Below, piece by piece: positions 19,313-20,284 of a stretch of 20,284 nucleotides of DNA (positions within the stretch are counted from its first letter, which is position 1; each line of letters begins with the position of its first letter). The stretch lies in the NCBI GenBank assembly GCA_024811115.1, contig JAKOGH010000791.1, positions 1 to 20,284 of the forward strand, given 5' to 3'. A model generated the notes under the pieces. It was not told the DNA's origin, did not search any database, and worked only from the letters and a program-made list of their open reading frames with translations. The translations under genes were made by a program, and so were the position numbers. Origin of the DNA: Terana coerulea. Taxonomy: Eukaryota; Basidiomycota; Agaricomycetes; Polyporales; Phanerochaetaceae.

Positions 19313-20217
19313 ATGTCTCTCGACCCGGAAAACTACATAAACGTGGATTACGCGAATGCCTTCCTTGAAGAGTGCACAGACGCGTCCGGGGTAAACCAGG
19401 ATCTCGTTCATCTCACAGACCGCCTGTTCAAAGTCCACGCCGACGCTCAACTCACAAAGTCAACACGGCCACATAATGCAGAAGAACGCGAGCTGATTGT
19501 AAGCAAGCTTCCGTCGCGAACTCAGGATGCCTTCAGCCTGCGCCACAAGCTGGGCATCTGCTGCGAACGCGAGGGTTGCGCCTGGATGGACCCGGATCCT
19601 CAGAGCAAGGCCTTGAAACGATGTGGCGGCGTACGTGATTATCCTGCCCAGCCATATTTCGGGGCTAATCTAAGTTTTCAGTGTCGTCAAGTCATATATT
19701 GCGGACAAGAGGTTCGTCGCAGTACTCTATTTACTAGGACTACCACTGACTAAACAACTCGCGTCGTAGTGTCAGCGGAAAGACTGGTAAGTCCTGGATC
19801 AGAAGTGTGTGGTCCAGCTAATCGACCCCTTGTTATAGGCGTAATCATAAGGAAAAATGCCGCTCTGGAAATATCACATTCATGGGTGGCGGCGAGGGGC
19901 CTATCAAGGACTACGCTCACACGATGCTCAAGAACCCCTTGCTGGCGAACTTGCTTCAAGGATACGGCGTCACTGTGTGTGATATGGATCGCGACCGCAC
20001 TCTTGGGGCTATGCAGCGTGTCATACTGACCTGTACCACGATCCCCGACCCAACTTGCTCCGACGGTTCCAGGCGGATTCTTCAGCTGTCCCGAGTCGAG
20101 CTGCAGGACACCTCCTTCATGTACGGTGGTATCCAGATGATCACTCAAAACGCGCCTTCTCTGTCTTTGGTCCAGCTGTACTTCAAGTCTGATGAGCCTG
20201 GTATTGATGGTACCTGA
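19313..20217 (+). CDS. MYND-type zinc-finger protein, 247 aa, four exons
   Basis: Exons 19313-19630, 19682-19711, 19770-19786 and 19839-20217 make 744 open bases. Introns are 51, 58 and 52 nt; the second has a perfect CTGACTAAAC branch region. The MYND finger spans about residues 84-129: C84, C89, C104, C107, C113, C117, H125 and C129, including KRCGGCRQVIYC and CQRKDWRNHKEKC. MYND fingers bind short proline-rich peptides and act in protein-protein contacts, often in transcription or chromatin proteins. Residues 1-80 and 130-247 have no SET domain or ankyrin repeats that I can see, so this is one of the many single-finger fungal MYND proteins. The finger is cut by three introns into a 30-nt and a 17-nt micro-exon. 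Specific role unknown. Confidence 0.85.
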
Positions 20218-20284
20218 GACCATGGGAGAATGCGGAGGCACCATATCTAGCAGTGTTCCAACGATACAAGTATCCCGTCACTGC

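Noticed and set aside
1..20284. tRNA, rRNA, CRISPR or long terminal repeat structures
   Set aside because: None was seen by eye; CRISPR would not be expected in a fungal nuclear sequence.

Overview
The window looks like nuclear DNA of an Agaricomycete (mushroom-forming basidiomycete). Coding regions are broken by many 50-66 nt GT-AG introns, often with a CTNA(A/C) branch site just before the acceptor. Coding stretches favour G/C in third positions, intergenic DNA is more AT-rich, and genes lie on both strands without operons. The recognisable families (ATG14, MYND, BTB, P450, small secreted proteins) fit this. I cannot name the species.

Left part (1-6768), accessory and decaying. At 448-1114 are two abutting partial copies of a polyketide synthase acyltransferase domain. 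At 1811-4834 are two tandem paralogous F-box-like genes: the second is intact (361 aa, six exons), the first carries two single-base frameshifts. A convergent cytochrome P450 pseudogene (6768-4900, minus) still has a perfect heme-binding signature but about five frameshifts.

Middle (6769-11608), almost gene-free. It holds CAGCC-motif clusters with perfect inverted repeats at 8310-8391 and 9292-9475, plus short coding-like remnants that I could not assign (9480-9903 plus, 7686-7820 minus).

Right part (11609-20217), mostly functional. A secreted 141-aa protein (11609-12162, plus) converges on an intact six-exon ATG14-like autophagy gene (14587-12610, minus). Divergent from ATG14 is a BTB/POZ gene (14943 onward, plus) with uncertain 3' splicing. 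Then come a small KEN-box/NLS gene (16543-about 17012), a secreted crystallin-like cysteine-rich gene (18120-18590), both with one apparent single-base frameshift, and an intact MYND zinc-finger gene (19313-20217) containing two micro-exons.

No shared pathway links these genes; they look like independent neighbours. The most notable window-wide signal is that every frameshift I could place has the same sign (net loss of one base) and all fall in accessory genes, while ATG14, the intact F-box-like gene, MYND and the 141-aa gene are clean. I did not find a convincing new multi-gene system.
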